Shown piece after piece: positions 50,156 to 59,558 of a DNA stretch of 64,000 nucleotides. Each line of letters opens with the position of its first letter. Within the stretch, counting starts at the first letter, position 1. This stretch comes from Aphanizomenon flos-aquae FACHB-1287. Its GTDB lineage: Bacteria > Cyanobacteriota > Cyanobacteriia > Cyanobacteriales > Nostocaceae. Where the stretch lies: assembly GCF_014698755.1 (NCBI RefSeq), contig NZ_JACJTO010000012.1, positions 1-64,000 on the forward strand, in the 5' to 3' direction. The translations under genes and the position numbers were made by a program. The notes under the pieces were generated by a model. That model was not told where the DNA came from and did not search any database. It saw nothing but the letters and a program-made list of their open reading frames with translations.

Positions 50156-53100
50156 TTATGGAGTAATTTCTACAAATTTACCCCCCTTAATTTCTAAAAG
50201 AATAGATTGACCTTCACGCTCTCTTTCTGAGGTAAACCTGAGAGGATAGCCAGAAGTTTCACTTGCGGACAGACTGACATTTTCCAGATCTCTTAATACT
50301 GTATCACGAGTTGCATTATTAGATAAAGTTTTAATTAAAGCTTGAGTTGCATCAAAGCTAGTTGCAGTCCGCCAACTAATATCTCCTCCCCACTTCCGCG
50401 CTGATTTTTGGGCAAAAGATTGAGCTTGTGATGTTTCTCTAAACCAGGGTACTGCAATTATTAAACCCTCTACATTATTGCCACCGCTGGTTAAAGTTTC
50501 ATTTGTATAAAGAGTATCTCCAGCTAACATTTTTAATTCTGGTCTTGGTGGATTTTGGGTTTTGAGTGTTTTGTTTATTTTGGTAATCTCTTTAGCAATC
50601 GGAATAGCTTTATTAATGGTATCTGCATCTGGAAACAATAACGCTGCTTCTGCCTTATAATCATAGACACTGTTAGTAACTTCTTTCTCTGGATCAAATT
50701 TAGAAGCAGTTAAATTAATTAAAGGTTTACGAACCACCTCACCTCCTAGTTTTTCAAATTGATTTGTGAATATCTCTCTGATACTATTACTATATGTACT
50801 ACTTGGATTTCCAAAAACTACTGCTTTTTTTAATTGCAGAGTTTTATAAGTGTATTCAGCAAGTGTTTTTCCTGTACTTTCATCAGAATTAACTGCTCTA
50901 AAGAAAACTGGATTGTTTAGAAAAATGCTGGCACTTGTGGGGGAAACAAGTGCTAATTTTGCTTTTTCATATTCTGGTAATGCAAGCCGAGTAGCTTCAC
51001 TAGAATTATGTCCAATTACTCCGATTATGGAAGAATCTTTGGTGAGTTCTTGTGCTACTTCTTTAGCTTTTTTTGTGTTGCTATCATTAGCAATTACAAT
51101 CTCTAGTAATCTGCGGTTTAATCCCTTATTCCTATTGAATTGGTCTTGTGCTTGGGCTACCCCACGTAATACTTCTACAGGAGTAGTTTTATTTTTGTCT
51201 AATGATACAACTACTGCTAAGGTAAACGGAGAACCTTGTTGACGAGCCAGGGAATTATTATAATAAATTAGCACTTCTGGGTCATAGCGATTAGCGTCTA
51301 CAGCTTGTTGAAATAATGTAATTGCTTCTTGATAATTAGCTTGTTGGAAGGCTTGAATACCTTTGTCACGATAGGTATTAGTAATCTCTGAGAAGAAAAT
51401 GCTATTACCTCGACTAATTCTACTATTATCTGCTACACAAAAAACACCAAAGGCCTTTCTTTCACTTGGTGGACAAGTTCTCAAACCTTGGGAAATACCT
51501 ACACCAATAACTACAACTCCAGCTAATCCTAAAGATGCTATTGGTCTTGAAATACGGTTGAGCCATTGGAGCATGATTGTAGAAGGTTTTTTATTTAAAG
51601 ATTTAGCCGCAACGTTAAGATTAGTGTTAGACCGAAGGGCTTGAATTTCTTTTAATCTTTGTTGAAATGATATTCTGTTTGGATCAATTTTTAAACCTAA
51701 TTGACATCGTTCCGTTGCTTTAATCCATTCTCTTGCAATTATCAATTTATGGACATAATTTTCTATTGTCTGTAAAAAACCATCTTTACTACTTTCGCTA
51801 TCAATTTCGTTAGCTAGTCTGTAAATTTCCAAGGCTTGCTCAAAATTTTCTGCCTTTGAGTATTTTTCAGCTACAGTTAATAAAGGCTGTAAAACAGACT
51901 GTTGTTTATTTATATTTCCGATAAAAGAATAGAAATGATAGGCTCGTTCGTAAAGTTCACAGGCTTTATTAAGTTCTTGAATCTTTAAATATTCGTCAGC
52001 CAAAGATGTTACAGTTTTAAAGTTATTAGGATTAAGCTTTAAAGCCAGTTCATAAGTTTGTACCGCCTGTGTATCATGATGTTCTCGCAAATCATCTGCT
52101 ACTGACAAGAGCTTATTAATATTTTCTTGTTTAACTGTCTCTAAATTGCTAATTTCATCTTTTAGCTTATGGCTTTTCACCAACCAACGACGGACAAATT
52201 CTACCTTAACCCTGTTATTATCTAAAAAACCATATTCATGTAATTGTTCGTCTGCTTTCTTCAAATATTCTGTTTCTATTCCATGGTTTCTTAATAGCAT
52301 TAGCTGGGGAGGTTCATTTTCTTTAATAGGTATATTTTGAGCCTCTGCTGCTGCTGTAAAAATAACTTGCTGCTCAGTAGTTAATCCGCGCCAGAACCAA
52401 TCTAAACCACCTTCAGCTAATCCAATTGCTCTATCTACAATACTTTTAACATCATGACCATTTATACTCTGGGGAAGCACATTTGTTGGAGTATGGCGAT
52501 CGCGTGCTAGATTATGAATGGCATAACATATACACTGGGTAAAATAAGGATGTCCTGCGGATAATTGAAAAATTGCTTGTATTGCTTCTTCTTCATAGTT
52601 TAAAATATTCTCATCAGGTTGAATAATTAACTTTTGAGTATCCTCTTTATTTAACAAACCAATTTCTATATTTGGTGATCCTCGGAAGAAAGAAGATAAG
52701 TTTCCTAACTTTGATATATGTCTTCCTACTATTGGGATAATAAATAATTTATTATCTTTTTGCAGTAATTGAATAATATAATTACAAAAGTTATTACTAT
52801 ATGTATCTAATTCAGTATCTCTTTCAGTCAAAACATCAAATTCATCCCATAGCAAAACCAATTTTTTATTACCTAATTGTTGATAAACTGTTGGTAGAAA
52901 TTCACGAGAAAAAATCTCAATATTGGTAGGAATATTCTCCGCTAAATGGCTTAAAACTTGCTTATTGGTTTCTAGGTTTTCTATAATTCCAATCGCAATT
53001 AAACTTAGAATTTTTTGAGTAGACAAATTTTCTTCATCGTTAAAATCCAAACTGTTAAAATCGAAACTGATAAAAACGAATTCATTTGTACTCAATTTCT

Positions 53101-53290
53101 GACTCAATTTTTTAGGAATTTGTGCAATTACAGATGATTTGCCAATCCGTCTTTGACCATATAATAAAATTAGTTGTTCATTGTTTTGAAGACTATCATT
53201 AATATCGCTAAACTCAGGTTCGCGTCCAAAAAATTTATTTGGATCTCTAATTGGAACACCTATGATGTAAGGATTTGGACGGAAAGGCAT
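50156..53290 (-). CDS. P-loop ATPase with TPRs fused to an ABC-type ligand-binding domain (copy 2)
   Basis: 1044 residues, same plan as copy 1 but longer. The ATPase domain (about 5-385) has Walker A GQRRIGKSS and Walker B LVLLWDEFD, and RHISKLGNLSSFFRGSP beyond. A TPR block covers about 395-560 (AVQTYELALKLNPNNFKTVTSLADEYLKI, KAENFEQALEIYRLANEID). A membrane helix is at about 582-602 (IASLGLAGVVVIGVGISQG), then the TPR-like unit and Peripla_BP_6-like domain. AAGGAG before the ATG is a good ribosome-binding site. It lies 53 bp upstream of copy 1, same strand, so the two are probably co-transcribed. Confidence 0.82.
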   Translation of the reverse strand: MPFRPNPYIIGVPIRDPNKFFGREPEFSDINDSLQNNEQLILLYGQRRIGKSSVIAQIPKKLSQKLSTNEFVFISFDFNSLDFNDEENLSTQKILSLIAIGIIENLETNKQVLSHLAENIPTNIEIFSREFLPTVYQQLGNKKLVLLWDEFDVLTERDTELDTYSNNFCNYIIQLLQKDNKLFIIPIVGRHISKLGNLSSFFRGSPNIEIGLLNKEDTQKLIIQPDENILNYEEEAIQAIFQLSAGHPYFTQCICYAIHNLARDRHTPTNVLPQSINGHDVKSIVDRAIGLAEGGLDWFWRGLTTEQQVIFTAAAEAQNIPIKENEPPQLMLLRNHGIETEYLKKADEQLHEYGFLDNNRVKVEFVRRWLVKSHKLKDEISNLETVKQENINKLLSVADDLREHHDTQAVQTYELALKLNPNNFKTVTSLADEYLKIQELNKACELYERAYHFYSFIGNINKQQSVLQPLLTVAEKYSKAENFEQALEIYRLANEIDSESSKDGFLQTIENYVHKLIIAREWIKATERCQLGLKIDPNRISFQQRLKEIQALRSNTNLNVAAKSLNKKPSTIMLQWLNRISRPIASLGLAGVVVIGVGISQGLRTCPPSERKAFGVFCVADNSRISRGNSIFFSEITNTYRDKGIQAFQQANYQEAITLFQQAVDANRYDPEVLIYYNNSLARQQGSPFTLAVVVSLDKNKTTPVEVLRGVAQAQDQFNRNKGLNRRLLEIVIANDSNTKKAKEVAQELTKDSSIIGVIGHNSSEATRLALPEYEKAKLALVSPTSASIFLNNPVFFRAVNSDESTGKTLAEYTYKTLQLKKAVVFGNPSSTYSNSIREIFTNQFEKLGGEVVRKPLINLTASKFDPEKEVTNSVYDYKAEAALLFPDADTINKAIPIAKEITKINKTLKTQNPPRPELKMLAGDTLYTNETLTSGGNNVEGLIIAVPWFRETSQAQSFAQKSARKWGGDISWRTATSFDATQALIKTLSNNATRDTVLRDLENVSLSASETSGYPLRFTSEREREGQSILLEIKGGKFVEITP

Positions 53291-53376
53291 ATTTTATGTA
53301 CTCCTTGTTAATTTCAGATCAATTATTGTCTATAAACTCAGTCGAGAAGTCCAAAATAACTTCTCTATTCAAATAT

Positions 53377-54651
53377 CTATGCAAGAAATAGTGCTACCTT
53401 TGTAATCCAATCTAAGGCAGATCCTACTTGCTCTGGATGTTTCCCCAGCCAAGTAACTACTTCTTTAACCTTGTTTACTTGTCCATGACTCATTAGATTC
53501 ATAAATTCCTTTTCTCTGTCTCTGATTGATTGTTCTGGAGTCTGTAAAATCTCCTGAATTACCCATTTTTTCATAAGTGGTGAAGTGAAAGAATAGAACT
53601 TTTCGGTTTCTATAGCACTGGAAGTAATTACAATCACACCCTGTTCTTGCAACCTAATTAAAGATCGTCCATCTTGTGTAAAAATGCGGCCAATGCCTTT
53701 TAATTTAAACTTTAGCTCCCCTATATGACCTCCCATATCTAATAAGGCTATCAGCATTAACAACACCTGTTCTTTAGGATTACATCTACGCCAAATTGTT
53801 TGGAAAATCTGTTGAGTATCTCTTTCAAAATTCCCAGCAAATGAGTTAATATTGGCATTATTCCCATTCTGTAGCTCTCTGTACAGAAAAAAACCAGCAG
53901 TTTGTACTAAAGTCGGATGTCCACCAGTAATATTAATAATTTCATGTCGTAATGTTGGTGGTCTAATTATTGTCAATAGTTCCACTAATTCCTCAGTTGT
54001 GAACAATTTTAGAGGTTGAAATAAATAGTGATTGTACCAAGGAGAAGCATTGGGATTAAGTTTAGGACCTAGTTCATTGAGGCGCTGGAGTGAAGCCACA
54101 ATCATGGAGAAGTGTTCACTTTCTTCAGCATGAACAGCCAAACTACGACACTGGGCTAAAAATGTTTCCATTTCATTCTCAGTGTATTGGTTATTTGTTA
54201 CCAATGCTGCATCAAAATCATCTACCAACAGTAGTAAAAACTTATTTTTTCTACCCAGTATCCGTAATGCTTGACGCAAACTATCACCAGTCACCGTTTT
54301 TTCGAGTAACGGCTTGATTTCAACCTGTAGTTCTGGTTCACTGTCTAATTTATCGTGTAGCAAACTTACAGATTCACGCCAAAAACCACCAGGAGTGAAG
54401 GGAATGAGATTTTGACTTTGACAATTGAGGATAACAGGGATACCTTGGGATGGGTCTAAGCCATATTCAGTCCATATTTGCTTGTTAGCCAATTTACGCA
54501 AGAAAGAAGACTTACCCATTCCCGGACCACCCCAAATAGCGAAATGGCTGCGGTTATAGATTTGGTCAAAAGCAAAGTTAATTTCTGATTTCCGTCCTAT
54601 AAAACTTTCTGTGGGAACTGGTTTTCCAGGAAAAAAAGGATTGGGAGTCAT
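53377..54651 (-). CDS. P-loop ATPase without ligand-binding domain
   Basis: 424 residues. Walker A GGPGMGKSS is near residue 40, Walker B LLLLVDDFDAAL near 140, and the nearby FEPLKLFTTEELVELL type helix is present. The second half has a winged-helix-like part (KEQVLLMLIALLDMGGHIGEL...RLQEQGVIVI) as in STAND proteins. The C-terminus is short and helical (NKVKEVVTWLGKHPEQVGSALDWITKVALFL) and has no membrane helix clearly following the ATPase, though the last 15 residues are hydrophobic. It is the first gene of the three-ATPase cluster; the next starts 86 bp downstream. Confidence 0.75.
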   Translation of the reverse strand: MTPNPFFPGKPVPTESFIGRKSEINFAFDQIYNRSHFAIWGGPGMGKSSFLRKLANKQIWTEYGLDPSQGIPVILNCQSQNLIPFTPGGFWRESVSLLHDKLDSEPELQVEIKPLLEKTVTGDSLRQALRILGRKNKFLLLLVDDFDAALVTNNQYTENEMETFLAQCRSLAVHAEESEHFSMIVASLQRLNELGPKLNPNASPWYNHYLFQPLKLFTTEELVELLTIIRPPTLRHEIINITGGHPTLVQTAGFFLYRELQNGNNANINSFAGNFERDTQQIFQTIWRRCNPKEQVLLMLIALLDMGGHIGELKFKLKGIGRIFTQDGRSLIRLQEQGVIVITSSAIETEKFYSFTSPLMKKWVIQEILQTPEQSIRDREKEFMNLMSHGQVNKVKEVVTWLGKHPEQVGSALDWITKVALFLA

Positions 54652-55190
54652 GGTGAGTTTACTTCTGGAGGCCGAGAAAATAGCTGATTTTACGTATAAT
54701 TTCAGTATACCATCAAAATTGTACTTGTTAGATCACTTAAAAGCAATATCCAATCAGAATTTAATGTTTTTATAACAAGTATTATATTATACTAATTTTT
54801 ATCCTATTACCAGATGATTCGCAGTTACAGCTAAGTAGGTTGACGTTAAAAATTGTCGTGATAGCGAGGTAAGAGGTCATAGGTAAGACTAAAAAAGTTT
54901 AGCCCTTGAGTACATCATAAGCAAAATCCGAACAAAAAATCTCATAAAGCTTGCTAAGTACGAGAAATAAGCCTTATATTTGAATATAATGGCAAAATAT
55001 TCAATATTCCCCTGTTTTCTGTTCCCTGTTTCCTTTTACTGAAATTTTAGACTTAAAAGATGTTTTAAAAATTGACGACGATTATGAATCGCTGCTGAAA
55101 AGTGAACAATTCAAAAATAAAGTATGAATAATAAACTCTTACCAATTACCAATTACCAATTACCTATTACCTATTACCAATTACCAATTA
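54652..55190. other. 539-bp intergenic region
   Basis: No open reading frame of note. It carries a likely upstream region of the ATPase cluster at its left and, near 55141-55193, heptamer repeats (ACCAATT units) next to the DnaJ gene stop. The middle (about 54830-55010) has interrupted short frames that could be relics of an old gene, but I cannot assign them. Confidence 0.45.
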
Positions 55191-55796
55191 CTAAAGCTTT
55201 AATTCCAACCGTTGAAAATCCTGCTGTACCTCATTCCACAGAGCTTTATTATATGGGTCAGTTTTTAAGGCTTTTTTCAGATAAATTCTAGCCTTTGGTA
55301 ATTGGTTTTCTGCAATTAACGCTCGTCCCCAGATTTGATAAGCAATTGCTAACCATTGACGCACCTCCATATCTGCTGGTAAACGGGCCATTAAAGCTTC
55401 TGCTAGAGCAATAGCCTGGGGAAAACGTCTTTCCTGTAAAAACCGCTGTAACTGTTCATAAGTCTTCCATTTTAACCGTTTTTCTATATCCTCTAAATTT
55501 GGGGGGTGAGATGTAACCGTTGTTTTTGGGTCTGCTGATTGAGTTTGAACCTGTGTAGTGCTAGAAGCATAAGTTTTCTCCCCACCAGACTTTGACCTAA
55601 AATCCTCCGAAGGTAAGACAGTTTGTAGGAATTTATAAGCTTCAGTTACCGCAATAAATTTGTCTTTGGCTTTGAGATCATCTGGATTAATATCAGGATG
55701 ATATTGCTGTACCAATCGGCGATAGGACGCTTTAACATCAGCAAAAGAAGCTCCCGACCTTAAACCTAATATCCGGTAATAATCTTCAAGATTCAT
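55191..55796 (-). CDS. DnaJ-domain protein with TPR tail
   Basis: 201 residues. The J domain covers about 4-65 with YRILGLRSGASFADVKASYRRLVQQYHPDINPDDLKAKDKF (HPD motif present), so it can stimulate an Hsp70 (DnaK) ATPase. A polar linker follows. The C-terminal 90 residues contain TPR-like helices (FPQAIALAEALMARLPADMEVRQWLAIAYQIWGRAL). It lacks the Gly/Phe and zinc-finger parts of DnaJ proper. Two repeats sit around the gene; the clpP gene is upstream on the same strand, 118 bp away. Confidence 0.88.
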   Translation of the reverse strand: MNLEDYYRILGLRSGASFADVKASYRRLVQQYHPDINPDDLKAKDKFIAVTEAYKFLQTVLPSEDFRSKSGGEKTYASSTTQVQTQSADPKTTVTSHPPNLEDIEKRLKWKTYEQLQRFLQERRFPQAIALAEALMARLPADMEVRQWLAIAYQIWGRALIAENQLPKARIYLKKALKTDPYNKALWNEVQQDFQRLELKL

Positions 55797-55810
55797 GTTG
55801 CTTTGCTTAA

Positions 55811-55905
55811 CTCCAATTCAAAATTCAAAACTAAAAATTCAAAACCAAAAATCCAAAATGAGTAATTCATAATTTTGAATCTTACATCTTGAATTTTGAA
55901 TCATT
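55811..55905. repeat. ATTCAAAATTCAAAA-type repeats
   Basis: Short A+T repeats, AATTCAAAACTAAAAATTC and then TTGAATTTTGAATC in the inverse direction, fill the gap between the DnaJ gene and clpP. They can form a weak AT stem. Confidence 0.6.
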
Positions 55906-55914
55906 TTTCACTAT

Positions 55915-56508
55915 TTAAATACGTTCTTCAATCACACGATCAATTAAACCGTATTCTTTAGCCTCTTGAGCAGACATAAAAAAGTCACGATCCATGTCTT
56001 TTTCAATCTTGCTTAAAGGTTGAGTAGTGTTATCAGCATAAATTTGATTTAACTGACTCCGAATTCGTAGAATTTCCCTAGCTTCGATTTCGATATCAGA
56101 AGCTTGTCCGCGAGTTCCACCAGAAGGTTGATGAATCATAATCCGGGAGTGAGGTAAAGCCATGCGTTTACCCTTGGCTCCAGCAGCCAATAGGAAAGAT
56201 CCCATAGAAGCAGCTAAACCGACACAGATTGTGACCACATCAGACTTGATATGTTGCATGGTATCATAAATTGCCAAACCAGATGTCACCATACCACCAG
56301 GGGAATTGATATATAAATAAATATCCTTTCCTGGATCATCGGAATCCAAATACAGCATGACAGCAATAATTTGGTTAGCAATTTCATCATCTACATCTCT
56401 TCCTAAGAAAATAATTCTTTCCCGGTAAAGACGGTCATAAATGCTAATCCAATCTGTATATTGTCCACCGGGCATCCGGTAAGGAACTTTAGGCACACCT
56501 ATAGGCAT
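55915..56508 (-). CDS. clpP: ATP-dependent Clp protease proteolytic subunit
   Basis: 197 residues, serine peptidase of the Clp complex. The catalytic serine is in [14 protein letters not shown] and the histidine in MIHQPSGG; the aspartate region ([36 protein letters not shown]) is present. In cyanobacteria ClpP3 pairs with ClpR in a mixed heptameric ring that works with ClpC. The neighbouring clpR upstream, on the same strand, supports the ClpP3 type. The number suffix is not certain. Confidence 0.93.
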   Translation of the reverse strand: MPIGVPKVPYRMPGGQYTDWISIYDRLYRERIIFLGRDVDDEIANQIIAVMLYLDSDDPGKDIYLYINSPGGMVTSGLAIYDTMQHIKSDVVTICVGLAASMGSFLLAAGAKGKRMALPHSRIMIHQPSGGTRGQASDIEIEAREILRIRSQLNQIYADNTTQPLSKIEKDMDRDFFMSAQEAKEYGLIDRVIEERI

Positions 56509-56519
56509 TTGCGGTACTC

Positions 56520-56785
56520 CGTTTGTAATTGGTCAGTGGTTATTGGTCAGTGGTCATTGGTTATTGGTCATTGGTTATTGGTCATTGGTCATTGGTTATT
56601 GGTTATTGGTCATTGGTCATTGGTCATTGGTCATTGGTCATTGGTCATTGGTCATTGGTCATTGGTCATTGGTCAGTTTTCACCCATCACCCATCACCTA
56701 TTACCTATTACCCATCACCCATCACCTATTACCCATCACCTATTACCTATCACCTATTACCCATTACCCATCACCTATTACCTAG
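56520..56785. repeat. double heptamer array between clpR and clpP
   Basis: From about 56528 to 56672 the plus strand has repeated ATTGGTC/ATTGGTT heptamers (about 20 units). From about 56680 to 56783 it has ACCCATC/ACCTATT/ACCCATT units (about 15). The first block is G-rich and the second C-rich on this strand, so the halves are partly complementary in the clpR-clpP transcript. The array is open in all three plus frames because 7 is not a multiple of 3. Confidence 0.92.
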
Positions 56786-57448
56786 TTAAAGCACACCTAT
56801 GGGGAGTGGGGGATTAGCGAGTTCTTCCTTCCTGAAAACCCTGTCAATTAAACCATACTCCTTAGCTTCGTCGGGAGTCATGTATAAAAGACGATCCATA
56901 TCCTTGCTAATCTTTGCTGCATCTTGTCCAGTTGTCCGAGCCAAAATTTCCAGCATAGAAGCTTTATTTGCCAAAACTTCCCGAGCACGAATTTGAATAT
57001 CCGTTGCTTGTCCTTGGGCGTAGCTCTTAGGCTGATGCAGGATAATAGAAGAATTAGGCAAACTAGCACGACACCCTTTTGTTCCAGCACTAAGAATCAT
57101 CGCAGCCATACCCATTGCCGAACCAATACAAATGGTGTGGATGGGGGGTTTGATATATTTCATAGTGTCATAGATAGCGAAGGCTTCGGTTTCAAAACCG
57201 ATAGGTTCGCCACTGTAACCAGAAGTACCTGTAGAGTTGATGTAGATTTTAATTGGCTTTTCGGGGTCGTCAGACTGTAAGTACAGCAATTCAGCGACGA
57301 TTAATTCCGTAACAGCCGGAACAAGCGGCATACCCAGATAAACAATCCGCTCCTTTAAAAGTAGAGAAGGTAAATCTGGTGGCGGTGTCCGGTAGGAGCT
57401 ATCGCCAGAATAGGGGGCTTGCACAGCCTTGAGGTGAGAAATATCCAT
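56786..57448 (-). CDS. clpR: Clp protease subunit ClpR, catalytically inactive
   Basis: 220 residues, ClpP fold. The position of the nucleophile reads GSAMGMAAMIL, with no serine in the expected place, so it is a ClpR (structural) subunit. The histidine region LHQPKSYAQGQA remains. An insertion NSTGTSGYSGEPIGFETEAFAIYD before the active-site helix is typical of ClpR. It is upstream of clpP on the same strand, separated by a large heptamer array. Confidence 0.93.
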   Translation of the reverse strand: MDISHLKAVQAPYSGDSSYRTPPPDLPSLLLKERIVYLGMPLVPAVTELIVAELLYLQSDDPEKPIKIYINSTGTSGYSGEPIGFETEAFAIYDTMKYIKPPIHTICIGSAMGMAAMILSAGTKGCRASLPNSSIILHQPKSYAQGQATDIQIRAREVLANKASMLEILARTTGQDAAKISKDMDRLLYMTPDEAKEYGLIDRVFRKEELANPPLPIGVL

Positions 57449-57882
57449 AGCAACTAATCGCCTGAAACTATGCCGTTAATGTATTACATCCTAGCGCGAT
57501 GGTCGCCTAATTTAGGGTGTGGATTTCTCCCTGATAGTAAAAAAAGCTAGATTCTGGTGGAGTTAGTTAAAAAAATATAATTCAGACCGATCAACTGATG
57601 AACAGTTGGAACAGTTAGAAATCTTCTTAAATTCCCATAAAAGTTTTATAGGACAAAGGTTATAGAACGTTGGTTTCTGCCAAACCCTTATCTGCTATTA
57701 TAAGCGATCGCACAACAAAATAATTTTTAGTCAATTCATCCAAAATGTGGTTCGTACATTATTTTATACAGTATATGTAATTTTAAATAGGAATTATTAA
57801 TTCAATATGCAGAATTTAACCTCCAGAGGTCGTTGACAATGGTATCATTCAGGAATTACAAAAAGTAAAGGGCGATTTTACT
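57449..57882. other. 434-bp intergenic region between clpR and gpmI
   Basis: The promoters of the divergent clpR and gpmI genes must lie here. A HIP1 octamer is near 57705. No small gene is convincing. An AT-rich stretch around 57755-57800 is a plausible gpmI promoter region, but no clear -35/-10 pair is assigned. Confidence 0.5.
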
Positions 57883-59481
57883 ATGACCAAAGCACCTGTT
57901 GCTCCTGTGGTGCTAGTCATTCTAGATGGATGGGGCTACTGTGAGGAAAAGCGAGGAAACGCAATTAGCGCTGCCAAAACTCCGATTATGGACAGTTTAT
58001 GGGCTGCTTATCCCCACACCCTCATTCGCACATCAGGAAAAGCCGTAGGGTTGCCAGAAGGTCAGATGGGCAACTCGGAAGTTGGTCATTTGAACATTGG
58101 CGCTGGTCGAGTCGTACCCCAAGAACTGGTACGGATATCAGATGCTGTAGAAGACGGTTCTTTAGCGGCAAACCCAGCCCTTGTCAAAATTTGCCAGGAA
58201 GTTCGTTCTGCTAATGGCAAGTTACATCTAGTGGGGCTTTGTTCTGATGGCGGAGTGCATTCCCATATTACCCATCTATTTGGACTGCTTGACTTAGCAA
58301 AGGAACAGCAACTTTCACAAGTTTGTATCCACGCCATTACTGATGGCCGTGACACCAAGCCGACAGATGCCATCAACGTTATTCAGCAATTAGAAGACTA
58401 CATAGATAATACTGGTATTGGTGAAATCGCTACAATCAGCGGTCGCTATTATGCCATGGATCGTGACCATCGTTGGGATCGAGTCCAACGGGCTTACGAT
58501 GTGATGACAACAGATAGCGCCGGCAATGGACTCACGGCTGTAGAGGTATTAAAATCATCCTACGCTGAAGGTGTTACTGATGAGTTTCTTCTCCCAGTTC
58601 GTCTGCGTCCAGGCGCGGTAGAATCTGGTGATGGGGTAATATTTTTTAATTTCCGCCCCGACCGGGCCAGAGAACTAACTCAAGCTTTTGTTAGTCACAC
58701 TTTTAGCGGTTTTGAAAGACAGCCAATTCAACCGCTTTCTTTTGTAACTTTTACCCAGTATGATCCAGAATTACCTGTTTCTGTGGCCTTCGCACCGCAA
58801 AATCTGAGTAATATTCTGGGTGAAGTGATCGCCAAGCGCGGTTTAAAGCAGTTCAGAACGGCGGAAACTGAAAAATATGCTCATGTCACCTATTTCTTTA
58901 ATGGGGGAATGGAAGATGCTTGTGTGGGAGAAGACCGGGAATTAGTCAGTAGTCCCATGGTGGCGACTTATGATCAAGCCCCAGCGATGTCAGCACAAGC
59001 TGTGACAGATGTAGCGATCGCTGCCATTAGAAAGGGCATCTACTCCCTGGTGGTAATGAACTATGCTAACCCAGATATGGTAGGGCATACAGGGCAAATT
59101 CCCGCTACTGTCACAGCTATTGAAACAGTAGATCGCTGTTTAGGTCGTCTCGTTGATACTATTGGTAAGGCTGGTGGTACAGTAATTATTACGGCTGATC
59201 ACGGTAACGCTGAGTATATGCTAGATGAAGGTGGTCATCCTTGGACGGCACATACTACTAACCCAGTTCCGTTAATTTTGGTAGAAGGTGAAAAAGCCAA
59301 AATACCTGGATATGGGACAAATGTAGAATTAAGAAATGATGGCAAATTAGCCGATATTGCCCCAACTATTCTGAATATTTTACAGATATCCCAACCGCAA
59401 GAAATGACAGGGCAATCATTACTTAAGCCCGCAGAATATGATTTACAACTAACTCGCACTCCTGTAAAAGTAGGGTTGTAA
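57883..59481 (+). CDS. gpmI: 2,3-bisphosphoglycerate-independent phosphoglycerate mutase
   Basis: 532 residues, the usual iPGM length. It interconverts 3- and 2-phosphoglycerate using two Mn ions. The alkaline-phosphatase-like domain has VLVILDGWG (D), MGNSEVGHLNIGAGR with the phosphorylated serine, and ITADHGNAEYM plus WTAHTTNPVP (metal ligands). The insertion domain has SDGGVHSHITH, ITDGRDTKP and GRYYAMDRDHRWDR. All essential residues are seen. In cyanobacteria this enzyme is controlled by PirC protein; pirC is not in this window. Confidence 0.95.
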   Translation: MTKAPVAPVVLVILDGWGYCEEKRGNAISAAKTPIMDSLWAAYPHTLIRTSGKAVGLPEGQMGNSEVGHLNIGAGRVVPQELVRISDAVEDGSLAANPALVKICQEVRSANGKLHLVGLCSDGGVHSHITHLFGLLDLAKEQQLSQVCIHAITDGRDTKPTDAINVIQQLEDYIDNTGIGEIATISGRYYAMDRDHRWDRVQRAYDVMTTDSAGNGLTAVEVLKSSYAEGVTDEFLLPVRLRPGAVESGDGVIFFNFRPDRARELTQAFVSHTFSGFERQPIQPLSFVTFTQYDPELPVSVAFAPQNLSNILGEVIAKRGLKQFRTAETEKYAHVTYFFNGGMEDACVGEDRELVSSPMVATYDQAPAMSAQAVTDVAIAAIRKGIYSLVVMNYANPDMVGHTGQIPATVTAIETVDRCLGRLVDTIGKAGGTVIITADHGNAEYMLDEGGHPWTAHTTNPVPLILVEGEKAKIPGYGTNVELRNDGKLADIAPTILNILQISQPQEMTGQSLLKPAEYDLQLTRTPVKVGL

Positions 59482-59496
59482 ATTCGTAAAATGGTA

Positions 59497-59520
59497 GGGG
59501 TTTAGCATTGCTAAATCCCC
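59497..59520 (+). terminator. hairpin after gpmI
   Basis: GGGGTTTAGCA pairs with TGCTAAATCCCC (one mismatch) 16 bp after the gpmI stop. A related hairpin lies at 2092-2115, so it is also a dispersed repeat. Confidence 0.65.
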
Positions 59521-59558
59521 ACTGAGTTGATAACTTCTTATAAACAACATTTCTAAAT

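Noticed and set aside
56461-56817. Three long overlapping plus-strand open frames of 80-118 codons encoding LVIGHWS-type repeats
   Set aside because: They are a by-product of the heptamer array: seven bases are not a multiple of three, so the same peptide repeat appears in all frames. There is no ribosome-binding site and no non-repeat core.
56122-57300. Plus-strand frames opposite clpR
   Set aside because: They overlap a strongly conserved coding gene on the other strand and have no family features.
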